This document shows positions 26,970 through 36,566 of a DNA stretch of 64,000 bases, piece by piece (positions within the stretch are counted from its first letter, which is position 1; each line of letters starts with the position of its first letter). A model generated the notes under the pieces. That model did no database searches. It saw only the letters and a list, made by a program, of their open reading frames with translations, and was not told the origin of the DNA. This DNA is from Pseudomonas saudimassiliensis. Lineage in GTDB: Bacteria > Pseudomonadota > Gammaproteobacteria > Pseudomonadales > Pseudomonadaceae. Location of the stretch: contig NZ_LK391969.1 in assembly GCF_000939975.1 (NCBI RefSeq), positions 3,274,868 to 3,338,867 of the forward strand. Reading direction: 5' to 3'. A program made the position numbers and the translations under genes.

Positions 26970-27539
26970 TCACACGCGCTGGACGATTGCCCGCGGATTG
27001 AAGTCCCGCCATTCGCCGCCGCTAAGCTCGCCCTCGGCATGTTCCACATCCGCCGCCCCAGCGGCCCTGAGGGTATCGATCGCCCGCTGGCGCGACTGCT
27101 CATCCACCCGTACGGCAACGAACATGCCGGCCATGCGCTCTGTGACCTCGGGCTGCGCGGCGGATGGCTTGCCGGTTTGTTCGTCGACCTCGGAAGTCTG
27201 GTCGGTATTGCTCACAGCACCGACCAGCGAGCCAGTGTAGGCGCCCAGCCCGGCGCCGATGGCAATGCCCGCCGGGCCGATGATCGGTGTGGCGGCGGCC
27301 CCGGCTACTGCACCGATGGCTGCGCCAACGCCGCCGGTCTTGGCAGCTCCCGGGCCGGATTTGTGGGCCCCGGGTGACTCTTCAACATCGCCGCCGATCG
27401 GGTAGAGATCGTGCTGGCCATTGGGATTGAGATAAAAGGCCACCAGGCCGTCGCGGGGGAAACCCGCACGCTGTAGCGCCGCCAGCGCGGCATCCGCCTG
27501 GTCCTGGGTGTCGAATCGTCCCGCAATGATGGTATGCAT
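26970..27539 (-). CDS. Glycine-zipper membrane protein, stress type
   Basis: 189 residues. An N-terminal alpha/beta domain (MHTIIAGRFDTQDQADAALAA, ending about residue 50) is followed by a Gly/Ala-rich zipper (about 67-105: GGVGAAIGAVAGAAATPIIG and GAGLGAYTGSLVGA) that probably inserts in a membrane, and a second similar alpha/beta domain (GMFVAVRVDEQSRQRAIDTL) at the C-terminus. This resembles general-stress proteins of the DUF1269/YflT type. The upstream CTACGCT on this strand could be a sigma-S-like -10. No enzyme motif is seen. Confidence 0.65.
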   Translation of the reverse strand: MHTIIAGRFDTQDQADAALAALQRAGFPRDGLVAFYLNPNGQHDLYPIGGDVEESPGAHKSGPGAAKTGGVGAAIGAVAGAAATPIIGPAGIAIGAGLGAYTGSLVGAVSNTDQTSEVDEQTGKPSAAQPEVTERMAGMFVAVRVDEQSRQRAIDTLRAAGAADVEHAEGELSGGEWRDFNPRAIVQRV

Positions 27540-27591
27540 GAACTCGCCCTTCGAAGGTGCTGGTCCTCACAGCGTAGCAAGCAGAACAGGA

Positions 27592-28305
27592 TCAAACCAA
27601 GCGGCTGGCCGGCGAGGTGACGCTGGCAATTTCGGCTGCGGTGAGGGGCCGATACTGGCCGGGCGGGAGTCTCGGGTCCAGCTCGATGCGGCCCATGCGT
27701 TCCCGATGCAGTGATGTCACCCGGTTGCCGACCGCGTGAAACATGCGCTTGACCTGGTGATGACGGCCCTCGTGAATGGTCAGACGGGCCAGGCAGGGGC
27801 CGAGCTGCTGTAGCTGAGCCGGGGAGGTATCGACCGCTTCGCGTGCCAGATGCACACCCTGGGCAAAACGTTGCGCGGCCTGCTCGGCGACCGGCTCAGC
27901 GGTGCCGACCAGATAGACCTTAGGAATGCGCTGCCCGGGCTCGGTCAGATGCCGAGACCAGAGGCCATCGTTGGTCAGGATCAGCAGACCGGTGGTGCTG
28001 CGATCCAGGCGGCCGGCGATGTGCAGCTGCGGGCGCAGCGCGGGGGCAAAGAACTCCAATACAGTAGGGTGGACCGGGTCGCAGGTAGCGCTGAGGTAGC
28101 CGGCCGGCTTGTGCAACATGAAGAACAGCGCTTCACGCTGCTGCAGCAGCTGTTCATCCAGCTGCACAGTGGCAAAGCGGTCGATCTCCTGGCGGCCATC
28201 GCGCATGACCTGGGCGTCGACGCGCACCCGGCCGCAAGCGATCAACCGGCGGGCGGTCTGTTGGCTGTGTTCAGTATGTTTGGCAATGAATCGGTCGAGG
28301 CGCAT
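27592..28305 (-). CDS. rsuA: 16S rRNA pseudouridine(516) synthase RsuA
   Basis: Makes pseudouridine 516 in 16S rRNA. The 237-residue protein has an N-terminal S4 RNA-binding domain (MRLDRFIAKHTEHSQQTARRL), the catalytic segment AGRLDRSTTGLLILTNDG with the nucleophilic Asp, and EGRHHQVKRMFHAVGNRV. RsuA fits better than RluB/E/F from length and the YLSATCDPVHPTV region, though paralogue assignment is not certain. There is no Shine-Dalgarno before the ATG; a TATAAT lies 7 bp upstream, suggesting a leaderless message. Confidence 0.88.
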   Translation of the reverse strand: MRLDRFIAKHTEHSQQTARRLIACGRVRVDAQVMRDGRQEIDRFATVQLDEQLLQQREALFFMLHKPAGYLSATCDPVHPTVLEFFAPALRPQLHIAGRLDRSTTGLLILTNDGLWSRHLTEPGQRIPKVYLVGTAEPVAEQAAQRFAQGVHLAREAVDTSPAQLQQLGPCLARLTIHEGRHHQVKRMFHAVGNRVTSLHRERMGRIELDPRLPPGQYRPLTAAEIASVTSPASRLV

Positions 28306-28312
28306 GGGCGTT

Positions 28313-28318
28313 ATTATA
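28313..28318 (-). promoter_or_regulatory. Perfect -10 hexamer abutting the rsuA start
   Basis: TATAAT on the minus strand ends 7 bases before the rsuA ATG (28305), placing the expected transcription start at 28306-28307. The -35 region (GGTCAA at 17-bp spacing) is weak. If used, the mRNA would start at or next to the initiation codon. Confidence 0.45.
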
Positions 28319-28350
28319 AGGGCTTACCAGGTAGGTTGACCGGAGTATCC

Positions 28351-28881
28351 ATGCTGCGACTCTTTGTAGGTATCGAATTGCCGGAATCAGTACGGCAGGC
28401 ACTGTCCCTGGTGCGCGAGGAGCACCCTGCGGCGCGCTGGCATGGACCGGAGCAGCTGCACCTGACCCTGAACTTCATCGGGTCGGTAGCGCCACAGGTG
28501 GCCGAGCAGATGGCCAGGGCGCTGGAGGCGGCGCCCGGCCCGGCGTTTGCGCTGCAGGTTGAGGGGGTGGGGTATTTCGGCTCGCCAGAGCAGCCGCGGA
28601 TCTTCTGGGCGGGGGTAGCCGAATCATCGCCGCTGCGCGTGTTGCAGAGGAACCTGGAGACGCGGCTGCTGCCGCTCGGGTTGATGCCTGATGAACGGCC
28701 CTATGCGCCGCATATCACCCTGGCGCGGGTGCGGCAGGGCATACCTCTGCAAGCCTGGTTGCAGCGGTATGCTCAGCTGTCATTGCCGGCTTTCCCGGTT
28801 GAGCACATCTGCCTGTACGTCAGCCGTGGCGGCGCCCAGAGCGTGCACTACGAAGTGCTGCAGCGCTTTGCCCTGGTGTGA
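28351..28881 (+). CDS. thpR: RNA 2',3'-cyclic phosphodiesterase ThpR (LigT family)
   Basis: 2H phosphoesterase acting on 2',3'-cyclic phosphate RNA ends. The 176-residue protein has the two catalytic HxTx motifs, HLTL (in PEQLHLTLNFIG) and HITL (in YAPHITLARV). An ATG at 28351 with CGGAG at 28341-28345 starts MLRLFVGIELPESV, typical of the family; the frame is open far upstream across rsuA, but only as antisense. It is divergent from rsuA and convergent with the thiolase, 7 bp away. Confidence 0.93.
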   Translation: MLRLFVGIELPESVRQALSLVREEHPAARWHGPEQLHLTLNFIGSVAPQVAEQMARALEAAPGPAFALQVEGVGYFGSPEQPRIFWAGVAESSPLRVLQRNLETRLLPLGLMPDERPYAPHITLARVRQGIPLQAWLQRYAQLSLPAFPVEHICLYVSRGGAQSVHYEVLQRFALV

Positions 28882-28888
28882 CCCCGGT

Positions 28889-30070
28889 TCAGTCCCGGGC
28901 GAGCGCCAGGGCCACACCCTGACCGCCGCCGATACAGAGCGTAGCCAGTCCCTTGCGCGCCTCCCGGCGTTGCATTTCATGCAGCAGCGTCACCAGTACC
29001 CGGCAGCCGGACGCGCCGATGGGATGCCCCAGGGCGATGGCGCCGCCGTTGACGTTGACCTTGTCCATATCCCAGCGTAGCTCACTGGCCACGGCCATGG
29101 CCTGGGCGGCAAACGCCTCGTTGGCTTCAACCAGGTCCAGCTCCTCGACTTTCCAGCCAGCCTTGCTTAGGCAGCGCTGGGTCGCGCTCACCGGACCAAT
29201 GCCCATCACCGCCGGGTCCACGCCGGAGCTGGCGCAGGCAGCAATACGCGCCAGTACCGGTAGCCCCAACTCCCGGGCCTTGTCAGCGCTCATCAGCATA
29301 ACTACTGCTGCGCCGTCGTTGAGGCTGGAGGCGTTGCCGGCAGTAACGGTGCCATCCTGCTTGAACGCCGGGCGCAGCCGGCCCAGGGATTCCAGGGTGG
29401 TGGCCGCCCGGGGTTGTTCGTCCTGGTCGATGCTCAGCGCATCGCCCTTGCGTTGGGGGATGACCACCGGGGTGATTTCTGCGGCGAAGCGACCGGCAGC
29501 CTGGGCGGCGGCGGCTTTCTGTTGAGAGGCGAGGGCGAAGGCGTCCTGCTGCTGGCGGCTGAGATCGTAACGCGCCGCCAGGTTTTCCGCAGTGATGCCC
29601 ATGTGGTAGTCATTGAAGGCGTCCCACAGTCCGTCATGGATCATGCTGTCGATCAGCTGACCATTACCCATGCGCTGGCCGGTCCGGGAGGTCGGCAGCA
29701 GATGGGGTGAGCGGCTCATGGATTCCTGGCCGCCGGCGATCATGATCTCGGCATCACCGCAGCGGATGGCCTGGGCCGCCAGGTGCACGGCCTTGAGCCC
29801 GGAACCACAGACCTTGTTGATATTCAGGGCCGGCACGCTCGAAGGCAGGCCGGCATGGATGGCCGCCTGGCGGGCGGGGTTCTGCCCGCAGCCCGCCGTC
29901 AGCACCTGCCCGAGGATCACCTCGTCGACACTGGCTGGATCCACGCCGGTCTGGTCGAGCAGGGCACGGATGACCGTGGCGCCGAGCTGATGGGCGGGCA
30001 CTTCGGCGAACTGGCCACCGAAACTGCCGATGGCAGTTCGGGTGGCGGCAACAATCACGACCTCTTGCAT
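28889..30070 (-). CDS. Acetyl-CoA C-acetyltransferase (thiolase)
   Basis: Condenses two acetyl-CoA to acetoacetyl-CoA, or the reverse. The 393-residue protein has the nucleophile Cys88 in [10 protein letters not shown], the His of [14 protein letters not shown] and the second Cys in LCIGGGQG. Family and length fit AtoB/PhaA-type biosynthetic thiolases; the precise pathway cannot be told from sequence. It lies 65 bp downstream of acs on the same strand, suggesting joint use in acetate or short-chain acyl-CoA metabolism. Confidence 0.92.
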   Translation of the reverse strand: MQEVVIVAATRTAIGSFGGQFAEVPAHQLGATVIRALLDQTGVDPASVDEVILGQVLTAGCGQNPARQAAIHAGLPSSVPALNINKVCGSGLKAVHLAAQAIRCGDAEIMIAGGQESMSRSPHLLPTSRTGQRMGNGQLIDSMIHDGLWDAFNDYHMGITAENLAARYDLSRQQQDAFALASQQKAAAAQAAGRFAAEITPVVIPQRKGDALSIDQDEQPRAATTLESLGRLRPAFKQDGTVTAGNASSLNDGAAVVMLMSADKARELGLPVLARIAACASSGVDPAVMGIGPVSATQRCLSKAGWKVEELDLVEANEAFAAQAMAVASELRWDMDKVNVNGGAIALGHPIGASGCRVLVTLLHEMQRREARKGLATLCIGGGQGVALALARD

Positions 30071-30135
30071 GGATAACTTCCTCAGCTTCTATCCGGAACA
30101 GCTGCAAGGATAGAGACCTCTGCCCGGCGCAACAA

Positions 30136-32082
30136 CTATCCCTTGGGCCCATTCAGCCGATGGGCGATCAATTCCTCGACCACCGAGGGATCGGCGAGCG
30201 TGGACGTGTCGCCCAGGGTATCCAGCTCATCGCAGGCGATTTTGCGCAGAATCCGTCGCATGATCTTGCCCGAGCGGGTTTTCGGCAAGCCGGGGGTCCA
30301 CTGGATGAAGTCGGGCCGGGCAAAGGCCCCCACCTGTTCACTGACGTACGCCTTGAGCTCCGCCAGCAGCTCATCGGACGGTGTGACGCCGCGCATCGGC
30401 AGCACGTAGGCGTAGATGCACTGGCCCTTGATGTCATGGGGGCAACCCACCACGGCCGCCTCGGCCACGGCGTCATGCAGTACCAGGGCGCTTTCGACCT
30501 CGGCGGTGCCAATGCGGTGGCCGGAGATATTCAGCACATCATCCACCCGTCCGGTGATCCAGTAGTAGCCATCCTCGTCGCGGCGAGCCCCGTCACCGGT
30601 GAAATAGACGCCCTTGTAGGTACTGAAGTAGGTGTCGATCAGGCGCTGGTGATCGCCGTAGACGGTACGGATCTGGCTGGGCCAGGAGCGCTTGATCACC
30701 AGGTTGCCGTCGGCCGCGCCATGCAGTTCGTTGCCGTCGTTATCGAACAGGGCCGGCTCCACGCCAAACAGCGGGCGCGTGGCCGAGCCGGGTTTTAGAT
30801 CATGGGCGCCCGGCAGCGGCGCGATCATGATCGAGCCGGTCTCGGTCTGCCACCAGGTATCCACGATCGGGCAGCGGGCATCACCTACCACATGGTAATA
30901 CCACTCCCAGGCTTCGGGGTTGATGGGTTCACCCACACTACCGAGCAGGCGCACGCTGGCGCGGGAGGTAGACTTCACCGGCTCGTCACCCAGGGCCATC
31001 AAGGCGCGGATAGCGGTCGGCGCGGTATAGAAGACGTTGACCTGATGCTTGTCGATGATCTGCCAGCAGCGGGAGGCGTCCGGGTAGGTTGGCACACCCT
31101 CGAACATCAGGGTGGTGGCGCCGTTGCACAGCGGGCCGTAGACGATATAGGAGTGGCCGGTCACCCAGCCGACGTCGGCGGTGCACCAGTACACTTCGCC
31201 ATCGTGGTAGTCGAATACGTAGTGGTGGGTCAGGGCAGCGCTGAGCAGGTAACCGCCGGTGGTGTGCAGCACGCCCTTGGGCTTGCCGGTGGAGCCGGAG
31301 GTGTAGAGGATGAACAGCGGATCTTCACTGTCCATGGGCTCCGGTGCGCAGTCGGCGCTGACCGCAGCGCAGGCTTCGTGATACCAGACATCCCGATGTT
31401 CGTTCCAGGCGACATCGGCGCCGGTGCGCTTGACCGTGACCACGGTATGCACGTCCGGGCATTCATTGAGCGCCTTCTCTACATTCTGCTTGAGGGCCAC
31501 GCTCTTGCCGCCACGCACGCCTTCATCAGCGGTAATGACCACCCGGCAGTCGGCGTTGAGGATGCGGTCGCGCAGGGCGTCGGGGGAGAAGCCACCGAAG
31601 ACTACCGAGTGCACGGCACCGATGCGGGCGCAGGCGAGCATGGCAAAGGCCGCCTCGGGGACCATGGGCATGTACAGGCACACCCGGTCGCCCTTTTTCA
31701 CCCCGCGGGCCTTGAGGACGTTGGCCAGGCGGCAGACCTGCTCGTGGAGCTCACGGTAGGTGATGTGGCGGTCCTGGCCGGGGTCGTCGCCCTCCCAGAT
31801 GATGGCGGTCTGCTCGGCGCGGGTGGGCAGGTGACGGTCGATGCAGTTGGCGCTGACGTTCAGCTTGCCGTCGATGAACCAGGCGGCTTCGCCACGCTCC
31901 ATATTGCTTTCGTGCACCTTGCTCCAGGGCTGCATCCAGTCGATGAAGCGGGTGGCCTGCTCGGCCCAGAAGGTATCCGGGTCGTCGATGGATTGGCGGT
32001 ACATCCGCTCATAGCCGTCGGCGTCCAGGTGGGTGTCGCGCTTGGCCGCCTCGGAAACCTTGTGCTGTTCGATCTTGTACAT
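30136..32082 (-). CDS. acs: Acetyl-CoA synthetase
   Basis: Activates acetate to acetyl-CoA through acetyl-AMP. The 648-residue protein has the acetyl-CoA synthetase N-terminal segment, the AMP-binding loop [19 protein letters not shown], the hinge region [17 protein letters not shown] and the C-terminal [11 protein letters not shown], whose Lys is the usual acetylation-controlled residue. The ATG at 32082 begins MYKIEQHKV; the frame runs further upstream without homology. The leader carries an A-rich motif (AACAATAACAACA) overlapping AGAGGA at 32093-32110, like Hfq/Crc repression sites. Confidence 0.95.
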   Translation of the reverse strand: MYKIEQHKVSEAAKRDTHLDADGYERMYRQSIDDPDTFWAEQATRFIDWMQPWSKVHESNMERGEAAWFIDGKLNVSANCIDRHLPTRAEQTAIIWEGDDPGQDRHITYRELHEQVCRLANVLKARGVKKGDRVCLYMPMVPEAAFAMLACARIGAVHSVVFGGFSPDALRDRILNADCRVVITADEGVRGGKSVALKQNVEKALNECPDVHTVVTVKRTGADVAWNEHRDVWYHEACAAVSADCAPEPMDSEDPLFILYTSGSTGKPKGVLHTTGGYLLSAALTHHYVFDYHDGEVYWCTADVGWVTGHSYIVYGPLCNGATTLMFEGVPTYPDASRCWQIIDKHQVNVFYTAPTAIRALMALGDEPVKSTSRASVRLLGSVGEPINPEAWEWYYHVVGDARCPIVDTWWQTETGSIMIAPLPGAHDLKPGSATRPLFGVEPALFDNDGNELHGAADGNLVIKRSWPSQIRTVYGDHQRLIDTYFSTYKGVYFTGDGARRDEDGYYWITGRVDDVLNISGHRIGTAEVESALVLHDAVAEAAVVGCPHDIKGQCIYAYVLPMRGVTPSDELLAELKAYVSEQVGAFARPDFIQWTPGLPKTRSGKIMRRILRKIACDELDTLGDTSTLADPSVVEELIAHRLNGPKG

Positions 32083-32092
32083 GGGGCATGGT

Positions 32093-32110
32093 CCTCTGTT
32101 GTTATTGTTG
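32093..32110 (-). promoter_or_regulatory. Putative Hfq/Crc (CA) motif at the acs ribosome binding site
   Basis: On the minus strand the leader reads CAACAATAACAACAGAGGA, an AAnAAnAA-type run fused to the purine-rich Shine-Dalgarno. In Pseudomonas, Hfq with Crc binds such motifs to block translation of secondary carbon-source genes. Confidence 0.5.
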
Positions 32111-32215
32111 ACCGCAGTAGCCGGCGCACAGCCTGACTCTGCTTTATTGGTATGCATCAAGCGTCGACCAGAACGGGGGGCAATTCAACCCTGCTTTGGT
32201 CTAAAGGATGCGACT

Positions 32216-32235
32216 GGCCGGGTGAGCACCCGGCC
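32216..32235. repeat. Hairpin downstream of panC
   Basis: A perfect 8-bp inverted repeat GGCCGGGT (32216-32223) and ACCCGGCC (32228-32235) with a 4-nt loop, 24 bp past the panC stop on its strand. No T tract follows, so it would be at most a weak terminator or an mRNA 3' barrier between panC and acs. Confidence 0.4.
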
Positions 32236-32259
32236 GGCGGCGGAGGATGGAACTGGCCC

Positions 32260-33111
32260 TCAGGCCAGGCTGACCTGCAGGTTATCGATCAGGCGGGTGG
32301 TGCCAAGGTAGGCGGCGGCCAGGATGACGATATCCTGGCAGTTCGGGGTTACCGGTTGCAGGCTGTGGGCATCGCGCAGATCCAGATAGTCAGGCTGGAA
32401 GCCTGCCGCAGTCAGCGCAACGCGGGCTTCTTCGATGATGGCCGGGAAATCGCGGCGACCGCCCACCAGTTGCTGCTGGATCTGCTGCAGGGTCTGATAC
32501 AGGCGCGGCGCAACGCGGCGTTGCTCATCGCTCAGGTAGCCGTTGCGCGAGGACAGCGCCAGGCCGTCCGCGGCGCGCACGATGGGTGCGCCCATGATCT
32601 GCACCGGCAGGCACAGGTCGTGGGCCATCTTGCGGATCACTGCCAGTTGCTGGAAATCCTTTTCACCGAAGACGGCCAGGTCCGGCTGCACTATGTTCAG
32701 CAGCTTGCCCACCACGGTCGCCACGCCATCGAAGTGGCCGGGACGGCTGGCGCCGCACAGGCCTTCGGAGACCACCGGGACGCTGATCAGGGTGTGGCCC
32801 TGCATCCCCTCGGGGTACATGTCGTTGACGCTAGGGGCGAACACCACGTGGGCGCCGGCGTCCAGCAGCTTGCGCTGGTCCTCGGCCAGGGTGCGCGGGT
32901 AGCTGTCGAGGTCTTCGTTGGCGCCGAACTGCAGCGGGTTGACGAAGATACTCACCACCACATGGTCGGTACGCTGCAGGGCCTTCTCCACCAGGGCGAT
33001 ATGGCCGTCATGCAGGTTGCCCATGGTTGGCACCAGGCCGATCCGCTTGTTGTCCTGACGGGCGCGCGCCAGGGCGGCGCGCAGTTGGGCAATCGAATGC
33101 AAGGTATTCAT
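32260..33111 (-). CDS. panC: Pantothenate synthetase
   Basis: Joins pantoate and beta-alanine with ATP to give pantothenate, the coenzyme A precursor. The 283-residue protein has the nucleotidyl-transferase motif [33 protein letters not shown] and ALSSRNGYL. It lies 4 bp after panB on the same strand, so the two consecutive pathway enzymes are translated from one message. Confidence 0.97.
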   Translation of the reverse strand: MNTLHSIAQLRAALARARQDNKRIGLVPTMGNLHDGHIALVEKALQRTDHVVVSIFVNPLQFGANEDLDSYPRTLAEDQRKLLDAGAHVVFAPSVNDMYPEGMQGHTLISVPVVSEGLCGASRPGHFDGVATVVGKLLNIVQPDLAVFGEKDFQQLAVIRKMAHDLCLPVQIMGAPIVRAADGLALSSRNGYLSDEQRRVAPRLYQTLQQIQQQLVGGRRDFPAIIEEARVALTAAGFQPDYLDLRDAHSLQPVTPNCQDIVILAAAYLGTTRLIDNLQVSLA

Positions 33112-33115
33112 GCTG

Positions 33116-33910
33116 TCAGAACTCGTGCTCGGCTGCGGGGAACTCGACCGCCTTCACGGCCGCCACGTAGGCGCGCACGGCCGACTGGATATCCGGCTGG
33201 CCCACCATGAAGTTCTTCACGAATTTGGCCAGGCGGCCGTTGAACGAGAGGCCGAGCATGTCATGCACCACCAGCATCTGGCCGTCGGTATCTGGGCCGG
33301 CACCGATGCCGATCACCGGGATGTTCACCGAGCGGGTGATTTCCGCGGCCAGGGCGCTGGGCACACACTCCAGCAACAGCAGCGCCGCGCCGGCCTCGGC
33401 CAGGGCGATGGAGTCCGCCAGCAGCGCCTTGGCCTGGGCTTCCTCGCGGCCCTGCACCTTGTAACCACCGGTCACGTTGACGCTCTGGGGCGTCAGGCCC
33501 AGATGCGCGCAGACCGGGATGCCGTTGCGGGTCAGCACGCGGATGGTGTCGGCCAGCCAGCCGGCACCTTCGAGCTTGACGATATGTGCGCCGGCCTGCA
33601 TCAGCCGGGTACTGGCATCGAGCGCGCGGTCGAGCGTGGCGCAGGTCATGAACGGCAGATCCGACATGATCAGCGCGCCCTGGTTGCCGCGCTTTACCGC
33701 GCGGGTGTGATATTCCATATCCTCGACGGTGACCGGCAGGGTGCTGTCGTGCCCTTGCAGCACCATGCCCAGCGAGTCGCCGATCAGCAGCAGTTCGACA
33801 CCTGCGGTACTTTCCAGGTGGGCGAAAAGCGCGTCGTAAGCCGTCAGGCAGGCAAATTTCTCGCCGCTCTGCTTGAGCTTGTTGAGCGTGGTCAGGGTAA
33901 TGTCAGGCAT
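33116..33910 (-). CDS. panB: 3-methyl-2-oxobutanoate hydroxymethyltransferase
   Basis: First committed enzyme of pantothenate synthesis, producing ketopantoate. The 264-residue TIM barrel has LTAYDALFA, the metal site [24 protein letters not shown] and [19 protein letters not shown] ([10 protein letters not shown]) segments. The ATG at 33910 begins [16 protein letters not shown] as in homologues; the open frame extends to 34144 over folK as antisense. The 151-bp gap to folK may carry its promoter, but no confident hexamers are seen. Confidence 0.97.
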   Translation of the reverse strand: MPDITLTTLNKLKQSGEKFACLTAYDALFAHLESTAGVELLLIGDSLGMVLQGHDSTLPVTVEDMEYHTRAVKRGNQGALIMSDLPFMTCATLDRALDASTRLMQAGAHIVKLEGAGWLADTIRVLTRNGIPVCAHLGLTPQSVNVTGGYKVQGREEAQAKALLADSIALAEAGAALLLLECVPSALAAEITRSVNIPVIGIGAGPDTDGQMLVVHDMLGLSFNGRLAKFVKNFMVGQPDIQSAVRAYVAAVKAVEFPAAEHEF

Positions 33911-34061
33911 GGCAGATTCCAGTATTTCGGCCTTCAAGAGGCAACATGGCTGTGATCGGCAGGCAGCTGGGCTGACTGTCGCTCCGACTGCCCGAGGCGC
34001 TGGCGGCTCCGGCAGTATAGTCTTCCTGACTTGAACGATGACGCTCCAGGGAATGCATATT

Positions 34062-34562
34062 TCAACCTTGTCCCGCCGTGTCCGGCAGACGTTCGAGATC
34101 CGTTGGCGGACAGGCGGCCAACAGCTGCTGCAACGGCGTGCCATCGGGCAGAGTCAGATCCGCTGCCAATTCTGCCAGCGGATAGAGCACAAAGGAACGG
34201 GCGTGCATATGATAATGCGGAACCTGCAGGCGCGGCAGGTCGATGCGCTGGTCGCCATACAGCAACAGGTCCAGATCAAGGATGCGGGGGCCCCAGCGTT
34301 CGGCCTTGCGGACCCGGCCGCTGCGCTGCTCGATTGCCTGCAAGGCGTCCAGCAGTGCCTCGGGAGCCAGTTGGGTATCGAGCATGGCGACGGCATTGAT
34401 GAAGGCCGGCTGGTCCTGGGGGCCGAGCGGCGCGCTGCGATAGAGCGCGGAACAGGCGCGCAGGTGCGATTGGGGCAGCGTTTCCAGCTCACCGAAAGCC
34501 TTGCGTACCTGGGCCACGGGGTCGGCCTGGTTACTGCCCAGGGCGACGAAGCAGCGCTGCAT
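34062..34562 (-). CDS. folK: Hydroxymethyldihydropterin pyrophosphokinase (HPPK)
   Basis: Transfers pyrophosphate from ATP to 6-hydroxymethyl-7,8-dihydropterin, giving the FolP substrate (folP is at 13491-14354). The 166-residue protein has the N-terminal [12 protein letters not shown] and the signature [15 protein letters not shown] with the metal-binding Asp pair. Its ATG overlaps the pcnB stop (TGATG), so translation is coupled to pcnB. Confidence 0.96.
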   Translation of the reverse strand: MQRCFVALGSNQADPVAQVRKAFGELETLPQSHLRACSALYRSAPLGPQDQPAFINAVAMLDTQLAPEALLDALQAIEQRSGRVRKAERWGPRILDLDLLLYGDQRIDLPRLQVPHYHMHARSFVLYPLAELAADLTLPDGTPLQQLLAACPPTDLERLPDTAGQG

Positions 34563-35935
34563 CAGTTGCCCGCCCCGTCCGGTTTGCGTTTGCGCCGCGG
34601 GCGCGATCGCTTGCCGGCGGGTTCACGGCTGCTCAACTGCTGGATCATGCGGCGCCGTTCATCCGGGCTGACAGCCTGGTATCGGGTCCACCACTGGCCC
34701 AGCCCGCCGGTATCCTCGCCGGCTTCTTCACGCAGCAACAGGAAGTCGTAGGCGGCGCGAAAGCGCGGGTGCTCCAGCATCTGGTCGGCACGCCGGCCGG
34801 CCCGCCGTTCCAGACGGGGTTGCATGTCCCAGATCTCCCGCAACGGGATGCTGAAGCGCTTGGGGATGGCCGTGTGCTGGCATTGATCGAGCAGCAGTTC
34901 ATGGGTGGCCTGCTGCTGGGCGGGTATCAACGGGATGCCCTGGTCTTCGAGTTCGCGGGTGCGCTGGGGCAGGGCTGGCCAGAGCAGGGCGGCGAACAGG
35001 AAGGCCGGGGTCACCGGGCGGCCCTGATGAATGCGGTCATCGGTATTGCGCAGGGCCTGCCGGATCAGCTTCAAGGTGTAGCCCGGATTATCCTCGATGG
35101 CTTCATCGGTGTCCGGGAACAACGGCGCAAAGAGATCGTATTCCAGCAGCAGGTCGAAGGTGCGTTCGCCCTGGCCGCTGAGCAGCAGCTTGACCACTTC
35201 ATCGAACAGGCGCGCTGCGGGAATGTCGTACAGCAGCTCGGCCAGTTCGGGAATGGGCGTGGCGCTGTGCGGCTCGATCTCGAAACCCAGCTTGGCGGCG
35301 AAGCGCACCGCCCGCAGCATGCGGACCGGGTCTTCCTGGTAGCGCTGCACGGGATCGCCGATCAACCGCACCCGGGCGTTGCGGATATCCTGCAAGCCGT
35401 TGGCGTAATCGTGGATATTGCCGGTGCAGACATCGTAATACAGCGCGTTGATGGTGAAGTCGCGGCGCTGGGCATCCTGTTCCAGGGTGCCATACACGTT
35501 GTCCCGCAATAGCCGACCGGACTCGCTCTGCAGGGATTGCTCGCGACCCAGATCGCCGTCATCGTCCTCCGCATGGCCGGCGCGGAAGGTCGCCACCTCG
35601 ATGATCTCGCGACCGAAGTAGACGTGGGCGAGCTTGAACCGGCGGCCGATCAGCCGACAGTTGCGGAAGGTCGCCCGAACCTGTTCCGGCGTGGCGCTGG
35701 TGGCGACGTCATAGTCCTTGGGGTCCATTTCCAGCAGCAGGTCGCGTACGCAACCGCCCACCGCAAAGGCCTGGTAGCCGGCCTGCTGCAGGCGTTCGAC
35801 CACGGTCACCGCATTGCGGCTGATCTGGCTGCGCTGCAGGGCATGCTGGCTGGGCGGAATAATGGCGGGCGTGGTGCGCCGGTGGGCAGGTCGCCCGAAC
35901 GGAGAGGGAATTTTCTTCAGTAGCTTGCGAATCAT
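34562..35935 (-). CDS. pcnB: Poly(A) polymerase I
   Basis: Adds 3' poly(A) tails that promote RNA decay. The 457-residue class II nucleotidyltransferase has GGCVRDLLL, the catalytic DPKDYDVATSA, RRDFTINALYYD and LIGDPVQRYQEDPVRMLRAVRF, and a basic C-terminal tail (SRPRRKRKPDG) typical of bacterial poly(A) polymerases rather than CCA enzymes. It follows crcZ on the same strand, the conserved cbrA-cbrB-crcZ-pcnB order, and overlaps folK by one base. Confidence 0.96.
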   Translation of the reverse strand: MIRKLLKKIPSPFGRPAHRRTTPAIIPPSQHALQRSQISRNAVTVVERLQQAGYQAFAVGGCVRDLLLEMDPKDYDVATSATPEQVRATFRNCRLIGRRFKLAHVYFGREIIEVATFRAGHAEDDDGDLGREQSLQSESGRLLRDNVYGTLEQDAQRRDFTINALYYDVCTGNIHDYANGLQDIRNARVRLIGDPVQRYQEDPVRMLRAVRFAAKLGFEIEPHSATPIPELAELLYDIPAARLFDEVVKLLLSGQGERTFDLLLEYDLFAPLFPDTDEAIEDNPGYTLKLIRQALRNTDDRIHQGRPVTPAFLFAALLWPALPQRTRELEDQGIPLIPAQQQATHELLLDQCQHTAIPKRFSIPLREIWDMQPRLERRAGRRADQMLEHPRFRAAYDFLLLREEAGEDTGGLGQWWTRYQAVSPDERRRMIQQLSSREPAGKRSRPRRKRKPDGAGN

Positions 35936-36199
35936 ATGAGTGGGTAGTCCACCTGCGTCTCCAACCCAGACCTCGAATCCTGTGAAAAACGGCGGCTGGA
36001 TGTCCCTGGCTGCTACATTTTACAGAGGCTTCAATAAGCCCGAAGTCAACATGAATATCATGGGCAAGACACTGGATAGGCGTAAGTTCGGTTTCGAATA
36101 CAGTGTTGCCTGTATCAACAGGCGCCCATTCTAGCTTGAATGACGGGGGAATTGTAGGGAAGCTGTGGTGGAATGTCGCTGGGGGGTGCTGGGAGAAAG
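35936..36199. other. Intergenic stretch between crcZ and pcnB
   Basis: 264 bp with no coding sequence on either strand that I can support. It must hold the pcnB promoter, but no clear sigma70 pair is evident. Short AT-richer runs, including TACATTTTACAG at 36012-36023, occur without recognisable structure. Together with 36200-36793 it makes an 858-bp gene-free interval occupied mainly by crcZ and its control region. Confidence 0.4.
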
Positions 36200-36557
36200 C
36201 TCAAGGGGAGTTTTCACTCCCCCTAATGGTTTTTTTATTGTTGTTATCTGAGCTATTTCTTGTTCTTTTGGGCTGGGCGACAGTGTCACCCCGTTAAACC
36301 CATCCCGGGTTGCCTAAAGCAAGCGGATTGCTTTGGACGCGTGGGAAGCTGCGTTGGCCAAATTGGCTTCGAAACCGGCAGGTTGCTTCAAGCAACTTTT
36401 ATTTTTCTCGGCTTCCGATCGAACCTCAGGTTCGCCGGCGATGCTTCCTATTCTCCAAAAAAATCAGTTTGCTGCACTCGCACGTTTTGTTCTTGTTATG
36501 GGTGGAGCTCTATCTTGTTTTTGTTATGGGTCTTGCCTGGTTTTTATTCTTGTTGTG
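36200..36557 (-). ncRNA. crcZ: CrcZ, Hfq/Crc-sequestering small RNA
   Basis: CrcZ relieves carbon catabolite repression by binding Hfq/Crc through repeated A-rich CA motifs; it lies between cbrB and pcnB in Pseudomonas. Here that position on the same strand holds six such motifs, read on the minus strand and given by plus-strand position: 36541-36556 (AACAAGAATAAAAA), 36513-36527 (ATAACAAAAACAAGA), 36484-36499 (ATAACAAGAACAAAAC), 36396-36409 (AGAAAAATAAAAG core), 36255-36269 (AAAAGAACAAGAAAT) and 36230-36247 (ATAACAACAATAAAAAAA). Hairpins at 36316-36334 and 36382-36395 separate them. The 5' end is set from the sigma54 promoter and the 3' end from a hairpin at 36204-36224; both ends are estimates. 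The product, about 358 nt, is near the usual size. Protein coding is unlikely. Confidence 0.82.
36204..36224 (-). terminator. Probable 3' hairpin of crcZ
   Basis: GGGGAG/CTCCCC (36205-36210 with 36217-36222) with a 6-nt loop on the minus strand, followed by TTGAGCTTTCT, a poor T tract. It is placed right after the last CA motif. Confidence 0.45.
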
Positions 36558-36566
36558 TCAGTAATA

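Noticed and set aside
30802..32136. 444-codon plus-strand frame across acs
   Set aside because: Antisense shadow of acs; no ribosome binding site and no domain.
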